This document shows, one piece after another, positions 16,112 to 24,214 of a stretch of DNA of 38,453 nucleotides. The notes under the pieces are model-generated. The model made no database searches and had not been told where the DNA came from. It saw nothing but the letters and a program-made list of their open reading frames with translations. Position 1 is the stretch's first letter; every line of letters begins with the position of its first letter. Made by a program: the position numbers and the translations under genes. Source of the stretch: an uncultured Selenomonadales bacterium (GTDB taxonomy: Bacteria; Bacillota; Negativicutes; Acidaminococcales; Acidaminococcaceae); the NCBI GenBank assembly GCA_900316935.1, contig ONEW01000022.1, forward strand, positions 1 to 38,453, read 5' to 3'.

Positions 16112-17008
16112 TCAGACTTGGGCTGCGATGCATCCCTGTTCCCTTTCCTGAAAATAGGCCTGGACGGCTGTCATGAACTCCCTTACCCAGGGGCGGTCTT
16201 CCCCTTGCTGGAACGCCAGATACAGCCGGTGGAGAGGGGTCCGCTCCTGGAGGGGGAAAGATGTAAAGCCCCTTTCTTCCATGGCGAAAGCCACGGACTC
16301 CGGCACCATCATCCAGTCTTCCGCCCCCTGGAAGTATTTTTCTGCAGTGTTGGTGCTGTTGACCCGGATTTTGCTGTCCAGGGCACTCCAGTACTGGTCA
16401 TGCCAGCTGCGGAACTCTTCCGTGAACATTTGAAAGATTTCCTGCTTTCCATTAAGTTCAGCAATGGAAAGCATTTTTTTGCCCTGAAACCGTCCCGGTT
16501 CCTTCATGACCACCAGGAACGGTTCTTCATAGAGCAGCTGGCTGACCAGTCCCTGACGGGAAAAAGGGACCTGTACTATGCCCACATCCTCCAGTCCCTT
16601 CAGCAGAAGCTCCCGGATTTCCACACTGTGATGGTCCTCCACGGTGAGACTGCAGCTGGGATGCTGAAAAAGGTAAGTCTGGAGGAAGCCGGACAGGAAA
16701 TATTCCTGAGCACTGCGTATAGCCCCCAGCCGAATGAAGACCCGTTCCTCATCTTTCTGCAAAGCCAGGCTTTCCTCGTAGAGTTCCAGCATATGGACGG
16801 CGATTCCCAAAAAATGTTCTCCTTTGGGAGTCAGTACAGCCTCCTGCCTTCCCTTGCTCCGGAGCAGGAGGGGATACCCCAGTTCTTTTTCCAGATGGGC
16901 GATCCGTTTGCTGAGAGTGGATTGGGTCAGATAAAATGTTTGGGCCGTCCGGGTCATATTCCGGGTCCGGCAGAGATCCCGGAACAGATAGAGAGATTCC
17001 GTATCCAT
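16112..17008 (-). CDS. LysR-family transcriptional regulator
   Basis: 298 residues. The N-terminal winged helix-turn-helix (about 1-60) reads MDTESLYLFRDLCRTRNMTR, then TLSKRIAHLEKELGYPLLLR. A linker helix and a two-lobed effector domain follow, starting near VFIRLGAIRSAQEYF. The ribosome site on the minus strand is AGGAAGGG, just upstream. It is divergent from the dehydratase gene 232 bp away, the usual LysR layout, and is probably its activator and an autorepressor. The effector is probably the amino acid substrate or its product; this is inferred from context only. Confidence 0.9.
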   Translation of the reverse strand: MDTESLYLFRDLCRTRNMTRTAQTFYLTQSTLSKRIAHLEKELGYPLLLRSKGRQEAVLTPKGEHFLGIAVHMLELYEESLALQKDEERVFIRLGAIRSAQEYFLSGFLQTYLFQHPSCSLTVEDHHSVEIRELLLKGLEDVGIVQVPFSRQGLVSQLLYEEPFLVVMKEPGRFQGKKMLSIAELNGKQEIFQMFTEEFRSWHDQYWSALDSKIRVNSTNTAEKYFQGAEDWMMVPESVAFAMEERGFTSFPLQERTPLHRLYLAFQQGEDRPWVREFMTAVQAYFQEREQGCIAAQV

Positions 17009-17043
17009 TGGTTTTCCCTTCCTATAATAGTTATTTTTAGAAT

Positions 17044-17072
17044 ATTTTAAAGTAAAACAAGTTGTTTTACAA
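17044..17072 (-). promoter_or_regulatory. Candidate promoter of the lysR gene
   Basis: Read on the minus strand: TTGTAA (17072-17067), a 17-nt spacer and TAAAAT (17049-17044). The palindromic operator fills its spacer and touches its -35 box, consistent with autorepression. Confidence 0.45.
17052..17070. promoter_or_regulatory. Palindromic operator shared by the divergent promoters
   Basis: GTAAAACAA-G-TTGTTTTAC, perfect 9-bp arms around one base. It overlaps the -35 boxes of both divergent promoters. It is the only strong palindrome in the intergenic region, so it is the probable LysR recognition site. Confidence 0.6.
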
Positions 17073-17094
17073 CTGTTTCATGCTGTTTTATACT
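17066..17094 (+). promoter_or_regulatory. Candidate promoter of the dehydratase gene
   Basis: TTTACA (17066-17071), a 17-nt spacer and TATACT (17089-17094). The start near 17101 leaves a leader of about 140 nt, which contains a short GGAGGG/CCCTC hairpin but no clear riboswitch. Confidence 0.55.
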
Positions 17095-17240
17095 GAACTC
17101 ATCCAAAGGAACCGTGATTTTGGAACATAAAAGCAGCGTAACAAAAGAAAGGAGGGATTCCCCTCTCCCTTTTCAGCCAAATCGGCTATCATCACTTTAT
17201 GACATGCAATTCTTTTTCCCATCATAAAAGGAGGTCCATC

Positions 17241-18191
17241 ATGCTTACTCTTTCTGCCATTTATGAAGCCCAGAAGCGGCTTGCTCCCTATGTTTACCGT
17301 ACCCCTGTCATCCGGATCCAGGCCCTGGACGAGGTGCTGCACTGCCAGGTCTATGTGAAGGCCGAGAACATGCAGCGGATCCATGCGTTCAAGATTCGGG
17401 GGGCTCTCAACAAAGCCCTGCAGCTGAGCCCGGAAACTCTGAAAAACGGTATTGTCACAGCTTCCAGCGGCAATCACGGCCGGGGAGTGGCCTTTGCAGG
17501 CAAACTGCTGGGAGTCCCGGTGACGGTGGTTATGCCGGAACACGCGCCGGAAGTCAAAAAGGCCGCCATCCGGGATCTGGGGGCGGAGATCGTCCTGTGT
17601 GAAAAATCCCAGCGCTTTGTCATTGCGGACCGGATTACAAAGGAAAAAGGCGCCTGCTTCATCCATCCCTTCGATGATTACGATGTGATGGCCGGCCAGG
17701 GCACCGCAGGGCTGGAAATGATGGAACAGCTCCCGGAGGTGGACAAAATCGTGGTCCCGGTGGGAGGCGGCGGCCTCGTCAGCGGCATTGCCACTGCCGT
17801 CAAGGGCATCCGGGACAGTGTCCGGGTCTACGGGGCGGAACCGGCCCTTTGTGACCGTTACACGGAAAGCTTCAAAAAAAAGGAACCGGTACTGGTGCCT
17901 GTGGGAGACACCATTGCAGACGGTACCATGACGGCCAGGCCCGGTGACAAAAACTTCCCCATTGTCCGGGACAAGGTGGATCGGGTGATTCCCGTGGAGG
18001 AACGGTTCATCCATCAAGCAGTGAAACTGCTGCTCCAGGAGGGAAAGATCCTGGCTGAACCCAGCTCCTCCATGACCCTGGGAGCCGTCCTCCAGGGCAC
18101 GCTGCCTGTAGCGGAGGACGAAAAGGTGATCTTCTTCCTTTCCGGCGGGAACGTGGATCTGTCGATGATCGAAAAAGTTTGTAAGGAGTAA
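17241..18191 (+). CDS. Threonine/serine dehydratase-family PLP enzyme
   Basis: 316 residues, fold-type II PLP enzyme. The PLP lysine is Lys51 in HAFKIRGAL. The substrate loop is SSGNHGRG (75-82), the phosphate-binding glycine loop is GGGGLVSG (about 178-185), and the C-terminal FFLSGGNVD contains the residue facing the pyridine nitrogen. There is no C-terminal ACT domain, so it resembles catabolic threonine ammonia-lyase (TdcB, about 330 aa) rather than allosteric IlvA. The likely reaction is L-threonine or L-serine to a 2-oxo acid plus ammonia. A racemase or related lyase of this family is possible. ATG 17241 follows AAAAGGAGG at 17227-17235. An in-frame ATG at 17199 lies before that site. 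It is controlled with the divergent LysR gene. Confidence 0.88.
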   Translation: MLTLSAIYEAQKRLAPYVYRTPVIRIQALDEVLHCQVYVKAENMQRIHAFKIRGALNKALQLSPETLKNGIVTASSGNHGRGVAFAGKLLGVPVTVVMPEHAPEVKKAAIRDLGAEIVLCEKSQRFVIADRITKEKGACFIHPFDDYDVMAGQGTAGLEMMEQLPEVDKIVVPVGGGGLVSGIATAVKGIRDSVRVYGAEPALCDRYTESFKKKEPVLVPVGDTIADGTMTARPGDKNFPIVRDKVDRVIPVEERFIHQAVKLLLQEGKILAEPSSSMTLGAVLQGTLPVAEDEKVIFFLSGGNVDLSMIEKVCKE

Positions 18192-18197
18192 TAAAAA

Positions 18198-18219
18198 AGG
18201 GCTGTGAAAAAACTGCCCT
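18198..18219 (+). terminator. Weak hairpin after the dehydratase gene
   Basis: AGGGC and GCCCT, plus GT/AC inside, form a short stem 6 nt after the stop, with a weak T-tail ATTGTTTT. It probably acts with the stronger terminator at 18260. Confidence 0.5.
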
Positions 18220-18259
18220 CATTGTTTTCGGGTCGCGAGACCTGGCTCGCAGTAATTAA

Positions 18260-18303
18260 GGGTGTGAAGAAATAAGTTGGTATTTCTTCACACCCTCTTT
18301 TTT
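18260..18303 (+). terminator. Strong Rho-independent terminator
   Basis: GGGTGTGAAGAAATA and TATTTCTTCACACCC form a perfect 15-bp stem with loop AGTTGG, then CTC and a T run. It lies between the dehydratase and the convergent pseudouridine synthase and ends five bases before the latter's stop. Confidence 0.92.
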
Positions 18304-18307
18304 GCGT

Positions 18308-19054
18308 TCAGTCGCTATGCTGTTCTTTCAGGGCGGCGACGAGGTCCCGGGGCAGTTCCGTCGTGATTTCGATGCGGCAGCCCGTGACGGGGTGCCGGAA
18401 GCCGGTTTTCCAAGCATGGAGACCGTGGCGGGCCTGTTCTCCCGGTGTGCCGTACAGGTGGTCGTGCCAGAGCGGGAAGCCGGCGGCGGCGAAATGGACG
18501 CGGATCTGATGGGTCCGGCCAGTGTAGAGGCGGCAGCGGACAAGCGACAGGGGGCCGCAGCGCCGGAGCAGCCAGTATTCCGTACGGCAGGGTTTGCCGG
18601 CGGGATTGATTTCCCGTTCGATGATGCTGCCTTCTTTGCGGGCAATGGGGGCGTCGAGGATGCCGTGCGCTTCCGGCGGGGCTCCCACCGTGACGGCCAG
18701 GTATTCCTTGAGCAGGTCCTGGCGGGCGAGGGCGGCCTGCATGCGCGGTTCTTTGGCGAACACGACCAGGCCCGATGTGAACCGGTCCAGCCGGGATACG
18801 GGGTGGAGCCCCAGGGTCAGGCCGCGGTACGCGTAATAGCGCTTCACGTAGTTCCATAAGGTGCAGCCGTCTTCCCGGGCCGTCGGATGGACCAGCATGC
18901 CGGCCGGTTTGTTAAGGACGAGGAAGGACGCGTCCTCGTAGCAGATGGCCGCCGGGTTTCCGGCCAGTTCGGGCCAGCCTGCGATGTAAGGGTTTTCCCC
19001 GGTTCCTTTCGGCGTCCCGTCGGGGAAAAAGTGGGTTTCCTGAATCTGTTCCAT
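18308..19054 (-). CDS. RluA-family RNA pseudouridine synthase
   Basis: 248 residues. It isomerises uridine to pseudouridine in rRNA or tRNA. The catalytic Asp90 is in the motif HPVSRLDRFTSGL. The C-terminal GRTHQIRVHFAAAG is also diagnostic, and the early VLNKPAGMLVHP matches the family strand. There is no S4 RNA-binding domain at the N-terminus, so it is of the short type; the RNA target cannot be named. It is transcribed from the minus strand, divergent from the importer genes at 19245. Confidence 0.92.
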   Translation of the reverse strand: MEQIQETHFFPDGTPKGTGENPYIAGWPELAGNPAAICYEDASFLVLNKPAGMLVHPTAREDGCTLWNYVKRYYAYRGLTLGLHPVSRLDRFTSGLVVFAKEPRMQAALARQDLLKEYLAVTVGAPPEAHGILDAPIARKEGSIIEREINPAGKPCRTEYWLLRRCGPLSLVRCRLYTGRTHQIRVHFAAAGFPLWHDHLYGTPGEQARHGLHAWKTGFRHPVTGCRIEITTELPRDLVAALKEQHSD

Positions 19055-19078
19055 GTTCTGTTTCCTGATGTTCTTTCG

Positions 19079-19107
19079 TTGACGTTAACAGTAATTAATG
19101 CTATTAT
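19079..19107 (+). promoter_or_regulatory. Promoter of the second ABC importer operon
   Basis: TTGACG (19079-19084), a 17-nt spacer and TATTAT (19102-19107). The start near 19114 gives a 130-nt leader. Confidence 0.65.
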
Positions 19108-19133
19108 GGATTATGGTTCATTTGTAAATCCGG

Positions 19134-19204
19134 GCGTTCCCATCCCTCCGGGGATGCCTTCATTTTGCCTTCAGTATACCTTGCCACCCAAGGGAACGCA
19201 AGGT
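19134..19204 (+). promoter_or_regulatory. Structured leader with mutually exclusive pairings (switch-like)
   Basis: GCGTTCCC (19134-19141) can pair perfectly with GGGAACGC (19192-19199). CATCCC-TCCG-GGGATG (19141-19156) is a hairpin inside that helix. ACCTTGC (19178-19184) can pair with GCAAGGT (19198-19204), which competes for bases 19198-19199. CCTTG (19179-19183) can instead pair with CAAGG at 19189-19193. The GGGAA...AGGTG...ATCCCGTCA order recalls the core of a cobalamin riboswitch, but no B12 box follows, so I do not call it one. Confidence 0.4.
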
Positions 19205-19244
19205 GTGTGCCGTCATCATCCCGTCATAGAAAGGAAGAATCCTC

Positions 19245-20207
19245 ATGAAGCCCATCCATTATTTGATGATGTTGATCTGCACCTTATTGCTACTGGTTTC
19301 CGGCTGTCAGCCGAAGAACGCGGCCACGACCGGCCAGACCGCCACAACGGGGAACAGCTTTGCTGTCCTGACCGATGGAGCGGGCCGCAAGGTCACGCTG
19401 TCCCAGAAACCGCAGCGGGTCGTCGTCCTGTCCCCGTCGCTCATGGAAATGATTGACGCCGCCGGCGGTACCGTCGTCGGCCGCCCGGATGCCAAAACGG
19501 AACAGGTGCCGGAAGGGATGCGCAAGGTAGCAAGCGTGGGCCACGTGTACAATGTGAACATTGAAAAGGTCGTCTCCCTGAAGCCGGACCTGGTCATCGG
19601 CAATGTGAAACAGCATGAAAAGTTCCGAGACATCCTGGAGTCGAACCACATTCCTGTCATCTATCTGCAGCCCAAGACCTATGACGAGGTCAAGGCCTGC
19701 TTCGCCGTCATCGGACAGGTCTACGGCACGAAGGACGTCGTGGACAAGAAGATTGCGGCCATGGACCGTTCCATTGATGAAATCCGGTCCAACCTGCCGA
19801 AGACGCAGGAAAAGATCGTCATCCTCCATGCCACGCCTTCCAATGTATCCGTGGAACTGGAAAACAGCATCGCCGGCTGCGTGGCCAAGATGCTGGGCTT
19901 CACCAACGTGGCTTCGGGCAGCAAGGCCATTGACGGGAAACCGGACAAGACGCCCTACAGCATGGAGGCCCTGGTGGAAAAGGACCCCGATGTCCTGTTC
20001 ATCACATCCATGGGGGACCATGCGAAAATCGAGGCGCGCCTGAAGAAGGACGTCCAGGGGAATCCGGCCTGGAATTCCCTCCGGGCCGTGAAAAACGGCA
20101 AAGTATACGTCCTGCCGGAACGGCTGTTCTTGCTGAACCCCGGCCTGAAATATCCGGAAGCCGTCCGGTTCATGGCGAAAGACATTTTCCCGGAGGCAGT
20201 GAAATAA
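19245..20207 (+). CDS. ABC importer substrate-binding lipoprotein (BtuF/FecB type)
   Basis: 320 residues. The signal sequence ends in the lipobox VSGC (Cys21), so it is a lipoprotein. The mature part is a TroA-like fold: FAVLTDGAGRKVTLSQKPQR at about residues 38-57, LKPDLVIGN near 115, a long linking helix near 165-185, and VLPERLFLLNPGLKYPEAV at the end. It lies directly before a FecCD permease and an ATPase, with its own promoter. The nearby cobalamin operon suggests corrinoid uptake (BtuF), but iron chelates fit the family equally well. The ribosome site is AAAGGAAG at 19229-19236. Confidence 0.85.
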   Translation: MKPIHYLMMLICTLLLLVSGCQPKNAATTGQTATTGNSFAVLTDGAGRKVTLSQKPQRVVVLSPSLMEMIDAAGGTVVGRPDAKTEQVPEGMRKVASVGHVYNVNIEKVVSLKPDLVIGNVKQHEKFRDILESNHIPVIYLQPKTYDEVKACFAVIGQVYGTKDVVDKKIAAMDRSIDEIRSNLPKTQEKIVILHATPSNVSVELENSIAGCVAKMLGFTNVASGSKAIDGKPDKTPYSMEALVEKDPDVLFITSMGDHAKIEARLKKDVQGNPAWNSLRAVKNGKVYVLPERLFLLNPGLKYPEAVRFMAKDIFPEAVK

Positions 20208-20208
20208 C

Positions 20209-21252
20209 ATGGAATCGAAGAAAAAAGGCGGCGGGCTGCCCGATTTGTCCGAAGAAGTGATGCGGTTCGGCATGAAGCGCGGCACCTGGCGGGCCCTCAT
20301 GCTGCTCGTGTTCGCCTTTCTGGCCCTGACGGGCCTGTTCCTGTCCGTCGCCAAGGGCGCGGCGGACATTTCCCTGGCCCAGGTCTGGCAGATCCTGACG
20401 AATCCGCAGGCTGCTCCGGCGGACCAGATCATCTGGAACATCCGCCTGCCCCGTACCATCGTCGGCGCCCTGGTGGGGGTGAACCTGGCTTTGTCGGGCG
20501 CCATCCTGCAGGCCATTATGCGCAATCCCCTGGCGGACCCGCACATCATCGGCATCTCGTCCGGCGCGGGGCTGGCCGGCATCACCATCATGATCTTGTT
20601 CCCGACGCTGGAATACCTGATTACACCGGTGGCTTTCTGCGGTGCCATGGCGGCCGCTGTGGCCATCTACATCCTGGCCTGGAAGAACGGGATCAAGCCG
20701 GTGCGGGTCATCCTTGCCGGCGTGGCCGTGTCCGCTTTCCTGAGCGCCGGCATTTCGGGGCTTTTAATCTTTTACAGTGACCGCGTCAACGGGGCCCTCA
20801 TGTGGATGGTCGGCGGCCTGGCTGCACGCAGCTGGCCCCATGTCTCCATCATCGTACCTTACGCGGTGTCCGGCCTGATTCTGGCAATCTGCAGTGCCCA
20901 CTACCTGAACATCCTCGCCCTCGGGGATGAAATGGCAAAAGGACTGGGCGTCAATGTCGAAGTGACCCGCCTCCTCCTGACGGCTGTTGCGGCCCTGCTG
21001 GCGGCCAGTGCCGTCAGCGTCGTCGGCCTGCTGGGCTTCGTAGGCCTTGTGGTACCCCATATGGCACGCCTCATCCTGGGCTCCGATTACCGCTTCCTGG
21101 TACCCGGCGCGGCCCTGCTCGGCGTGGCCATCGTCACCTTGAGCGATACGTTCGCGCGGATTGTCTTTGCGCCCGTGGAATTACCTGTGGGCATCATTAT
21201 GGCGTTTATCGGCGCGCCTTTCTTCTTGTTCCTGTTAAGGAGGGAAATCTGA
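20209..21252 (+). CDS. FecCD/BtuC-family ABC importer permease
   Basis: 347 residues with about ten membrane segments after a charged cytoplasmic N-terminus. Family motifs are IRLPRTIVGALVGVNLALSG, QAIMRNPLADPHIIGISSGA, and VVGLLGFVGLVVPHMARLI in the C-terminal coupling region. It starts two bases after the lipoprotein's stop codon, with GGAGG at 20192-20196. The last base of its TGA is the first base of the ATPase ATG. Substrate as for the binding protein: corrinoid or ferric chelate. Confidence 0.93.
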   Translation: MESKKKGGGLPDLSEEVMRFGMKRGTWRALMLLVFAFLALTGLFLSVAKGAADISLAQVWQILTNPQAAPADQIIWNIRLPRTIVGALVGVNLALSGAILQAIMRNPLADPHIIGISSGAGLAGITIMILFPTLEYLITPVAFCGAMAAAVAIYILAWKNGIKPVRVILAGVAVSAFLSAGISGLLIFYSDRVNGALMWMVGGLAARSWPHVSIIVPYAVSGLILAICSAHYLNILALGDEMAKGLGVNVEVTRLLLTAVAALLAASAVSVVGLLGFVGLVVPHMARLILGSDYRFLVPGAALLGVAIVTLSDTFARIVFAPVELPVGIIMAFIGAPFFLFLLRREI

Positions 21253-22073
21253 TGAACGGCACACCGGAAACCGAAAAACAAAAAGGCACGGCGGAGCCCA
21301 TGATTGAAGTCCGCGGCCTGTCCGTGGTATTGAATAAAAAGACCATCGTCCACGACATATCCTTTATGGCGGAGAAGGGGAAGATTACCGCCATCATCGG
21401 CCCGAACGGCTGCGGCAAGAGCACGACGCTGAAAGCCATCTGCCGGATCAATCCCATTTCCGCCGGAACCATCACCCTGCTGGGCCGGGATGTGCGGGAT
21501 TACGGGTATAAGGAATTCGCCCGCAAACTGGCCATCCTGACGCAATCCCCGCAGGCGCCGGCGGATCTGACGGTCCGCGACCTGGTCGCCATGGGACGGT
21601 TCCCGTACCGGTCCTTCTTCGGGAAAACCACGGGGGAAGACCGGGATTTCATCGACTGGGCCCTGGCGGAAACCAGCCTGGAACCGTACCAGCACCGCAT
21701 CCTTTCCACGTTGTCCGGCGGGGAGCGGCAGCGCGCCTGGATCGCCATGGCGCTGGCCCAGAATCCGCAGGTACTGCTTCTGGACGAACCGACCACCTAT
21801 CTGGACATTTCCCATCAGCTGGAAGTCATGAAACTGCTGTTCCGGCTGAACCGGGAACTGGGCCTGACGGTGGTGCTCGTGCTGCATGACCTGAACCAGG
21901 CCGTCCAGTTCGCCCACCATGCCGTTGTCCTGCAGGCCGGTACCCTCGTCACGGCCGGCTATCCGCGGGATATCATCAACGTCGGCCTGCTGCGCGACGT
22001 GTTCCGCGTCCGGGCCGAGGAGGCCGTGAGCCCCTCCGGCGTCCGCGCCCTGCTGCCGCTGGACCTGTATTGA
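21252..22073 (+). CDS. ABC importer ATP-binding protein (BtuD/FecE type)
   Basis: 273 residues. Walker A is GPNGCGKST (residues 50-58), the signature is LSGGERQRAW, Walker B and D-loop are LLLDEPTTYLD, and the switch His is in LVLHDLNQAV. I kept ATG 21252 because AAGGAGGG lies at 21238-21245 and the start overlaps the permease stop. An internal ATG at 21300 begins exactly at the conserved MIEVRGL, but has no comparable site. It energises the permease upstream. Confidence 0.92.
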   Translation: MNGTPETEKQKGTAEPMIEVRGLSVVLNKKTIVHDISFMAEKGKITAIIGPNGCGKSTTLKAICRINPISAGTITLLGRDVRDYGYKEFARKLAILTQSPQAPADLTVRDLVAMGRFPYRSFFGKTTGEDRDFIDWALAETSLEPYQHRILSTLSGGERQRAWIAMALAQNPQVLLLDEPTTYLDISHQLEVMKLLFRLNRELGLTVVLVLHDLNQAVQFAHHAVVLQAGTLVTAGYPRDIINVGLLRDVFRVRAEEAVSPSGVRALLPLDLY

Positions 22074-22116
22074 ACTGGTATTGACCGGAAACCTCCATCC
22101 ACAAGGGTACTCAAGT

Positions 22117-23835
22117 ATGATTAAAGCGTTTTTACACTATTACAAACCATATAGGGTCATGGTGATCCTGGTCATCCTGGGATCCTTCCTGACAAGTGTC
22201 CTGGACCTGCTGTTCCCCATGATCGTCCGCAAAATCATCCGCGACGCATTGCCGGCGGGGGATATGCGGCTCCTGCTTTCGCTGTCGGCCCTGCTGCTCG
22301 TACTCTACATCGTCAGCTATGCAGTCATGTACTGGATTAATTACCAGGGGCGCGCCATGAGCATCAACATGGAGAACGATATGCGGCGCGACCTGTTCGC
22401 CCATCTCCAGGAGATGTCCTTCCGCTTTTTCGACAACGCGAAGACGGGCCAGCTGCTGGCCCGTCTGACCGGCGACATCCAGGAAATCGGGGAACTGGCC
22501 TTCCGGCTGCCGCACGATGCCGTCGTCTGCGGGTTCACCATGGCGGGCACCATCTTCATGCTGCTCTACCTGAACCTGCCCCTGGGCCTGTTGATTACGA
22601 CGCTGCTGGTACTCAAGACCTGGCATGCCGTGTCCATCAACCGCAAAATGAAGGCGGCCTTCCGGGAAAACCGCCGGCGCAACGGCGAACTGACGGCCCA
22701 GACTTCGGAAGCGTTGAGCGGCATCCGTATCGTCAAGGCCTTTGCCCAGGAAGATGTCGAACAGGAGCGCTTCATGAAAGGAGCCCGCGACCTGGCCTCC
22801 ATCCGCAAGAAATCCTACCGGCTCCTGGCGCGCTTTACCAGCTCGGTCAACTTCTTCACGAATATCACGAACCTGGCCGTCCTTGTCTCGGGGGGCTTCA
22901 TGATTTCCATCGGCCGCATCACGCTGAGCGACTTCATCGCGTATCTGCTGTACGTGAACCTCTTCATGCGTCCCCTGTACCGCCTGACGGTCCTGTTGGA
23001 AATGGGACTGCGCGGCATGGCCGGCTTTTCGCGCTTCGAAGAAATGATGGCGCTTCAGCCGGATATCACGGACGCGCCGGATGCCCTGCCGTGTCCGGAA
23101 TTCAAAGGGGACATCGAATTCCGCCACGTCACGTTCCGTTATACGCCGGGACATCCGGTGCTGGAAGACCTAAATTTCAACGTGCGGCCCGGGGAAACGG
23201 TGGCCTTCGTCGGGGAGACCGGGGCGGGGAAGACGACTGTATCGAGCCTGCTCCTGCGCTTTTACGAACCCGCTTCGGGCGCCATCCTGATTGACGGTAC
23301 GGATATCCGCCGCTTCCGGCAGAAGGAACTGCGCAGCCGCTTCGGCGTGGTGCAGCAGGATGTCTTCCTCTTTTCCGATTCCGTACGGGAAAACATCGCT
23401 TACGGGGTGCCGGGCGCCACGGAGGAACAGATCCGGAAAGCCGCGGAACTTGCGGCGGCGGACGAATTCATCGAAGCCCTGCCGGACGGGTACGATACCC
23501 AGATCGGGGAACGGGGCGTCAAGCTGTCGGGCGGACAGAAACAGCGCCTGGCCATTGCCCGCGTCTTTTTGAAGAATCCGCCCATCGTCATCTTCGACGA
23601 GGCCACATCGGCCCTGGACAACAAGACGGAGGCCATGGTGCAGGAATCCCTGGAGAAACTGGCCCGGAACCGTACGACCCTGGTCATCGCGCACCGCCTT
23701 TCCACGGTGCGGAACGCTGACCGGATCATCGTCATGAGCGGCGGCCGCGTGGCCGAGTCCGGCTCCCACGCAGAACTGATGGCGCGCAAAGGGACGTACT
23801 ACCGGCTTTACACGGCGCAGCGGAACCTCGTCTGA
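22117..23835 (+). CDS. ABC half-transporter of the exporter fold (MsbA/BmrA-like)
   Basis: 572 residues, one membrane domain fused to one ATPase, expected to work as a homodimer. The first about 310 residues hold six hydrophobic helices starting MIKAFLHYYKPYRVMVILV. The ATPase has Walker A GETGAGKTT, signature LSGGQKQR, Walker B IVIFDEATSALD and switch His in IAHRLSTVRNADRI. The start at 22117 follows AAGGG at 22103-22107; an upstream in-frame TTG at 22081 lacks a ribosome site. It lies 43 nt after the importer ATPase, with no terminator between, so it is probably co-transcribed. Such proteins export lipids, drugs or peptides; the link to chelate or cobalamin uptake rests on position only. 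Confidence 0.9.
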   Translation: MIKAFLHYYKPYRVMVILVILGSFLTSVLDLLFPMIVRKIIRDALPAGDMRLLLSLSALLLVLYIVSYAVMYWINYQGRAMSINMENDMRRDLFAHLQEMSFRFFDNAKTGQLLARLTGDIQEIGELAFRLPHDAVVCGFTMAGTIFMLLYLNLPLGLLITTLLVLKTWHAVSINRKMKAAFRENRRRNGELTAQTSEALSGIRIVKAFAQEDVEQERFMKGARDLASIRKKSYRLLARFTSSVNFFTNITNLAVLVSGGFMISIGRITLSDFIAYLLYVNLFMRPLYRLTVLLEMGLRGMAGFSRFEEMMALQPDITDAPDALPCPEFKGDIEFRHVTFRYTPGHPVLEDLNFNVRPGETVAFVGETGAGKTTVSSLLLRFYEPASGAILIDGTDIRRFRQKELRSRFGVVQQDVFLFSDSVRENIAYGVPGATEEQIRKAAELAAADEFIEALPDGYDTQIGERGVKLSGGQKQRLAIARVFLKNPPIVIFDEATSALDNKTEAMVQESLEKLARNRTTLVIAHRLSTVRNADRIIVMSGGRVAESGSHAELMARKGTYYRLYTAQRNLV

Positions 23836-23886
23836 AACAGGCGGGGGCCTTTGTTTGAAGACAGGGCCGTGAAATGGCATTTCCTG

Positions 23887-23915
23887 TTGTCTGAAACGGG
23901 GATGTGTGCTATAAT
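23887..23915 (+). promoter_or_regulatory. Extended -10 promoter of the cobalamin operon
   Basis: TTGTCT (23887-23892), a 17-nt spacer and a perfect TATAAT (23910-23915) preceded by TGC (extended -10). The start is near 23922, a few bases before the riboswitch. No clear terminator for the preceding ABC gene was seen, so read-through into this region is possible. Confidence 0.75.
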
Positions 23916-23943
23916 TTTTACGTAAATTTTTACAACTGATAAA

Positions 23944-24085
23944 TCGATGGGTCCGGGTATTCGAAAAATTTGAATGGCAAGGCGGTGCAACCCCGCCACG
24001 ATCCCGTCACTGTGATAAACGGACGGCACGGCGCGCCGCGCCGCTTCCGTTTTAAGTCAGATACCAGCCCGGATTTGCTGTACCG
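23944..24085 (+). promoter_or_regulatory. Cobalamin riboswitch (aptamer)
   Basis: The B12 box is AGTCAGATACCAGCC at 24055-24069. Upstream are the conserved elements GGCAAGGCGGTGCAA, CCCCGCCACGATCCCGTCAC and TGTGA. TCCGGG (23952-23957) pairs with CCCGGA (24068-24073) as a closing helix. AAACGGA and TCCGTTT close a GC-rich peripheral stem at about 24017-24053. Downstream, TCCA/TGGA around CGAGCGA at about 24088-24103 may be the P13 hairpin for the loop-loop contact. It should bind adenosylcobalamin or another cobalamin and switch off the cbi operon. Confidence 0.92.
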
Positions 24086-24159
24086 TAATCCACGAGCGAT
24101 GGAAATGGCGTAAAGCAGGGCGCAGTGTGACCAATAGGCTGCGGCTTGGACTTTTTATG

Positions 24160-24193
24160 AAGATTTCTGCGGGTTGCGGCAGAAATCTTTTTT
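24160..24193 (+). terminator. Riboswitch-controlled intrinsic terminator (expression platform)
   Basis: AGATTTCTGC and GCAGAAATCT form a perfect 10-bp stem around GGGTTGCG, followed by a T run, 22 nt before cbiD. Its place after the aptamer indicates transcriptional attenuation when cobalamin is bound. Confidence 0.85.
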
Positions 24194-24214
24194 CTTTATG
24201 TATGAGGTGATTGC

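Noticed and set aside
16091..17050. 319-codon plus-strand open frame opposite the lysR gene
   Set aside because: The minus strand encodes a textbook LysR protein with a ribosome site; the plus-strand product has no recognisable domain.
17088..18017. 309-codon minus-strand open frame opposite the dehydratase
   Set aside because: The plus strand carries all PLP-enzyme motifs.
19114..19244. Calling the leader of the second importer a cobalamin riboswitch
   Set aside because: Only part of the core is similar and the B12 box is absent; kept as a structured leader and a finding instead.
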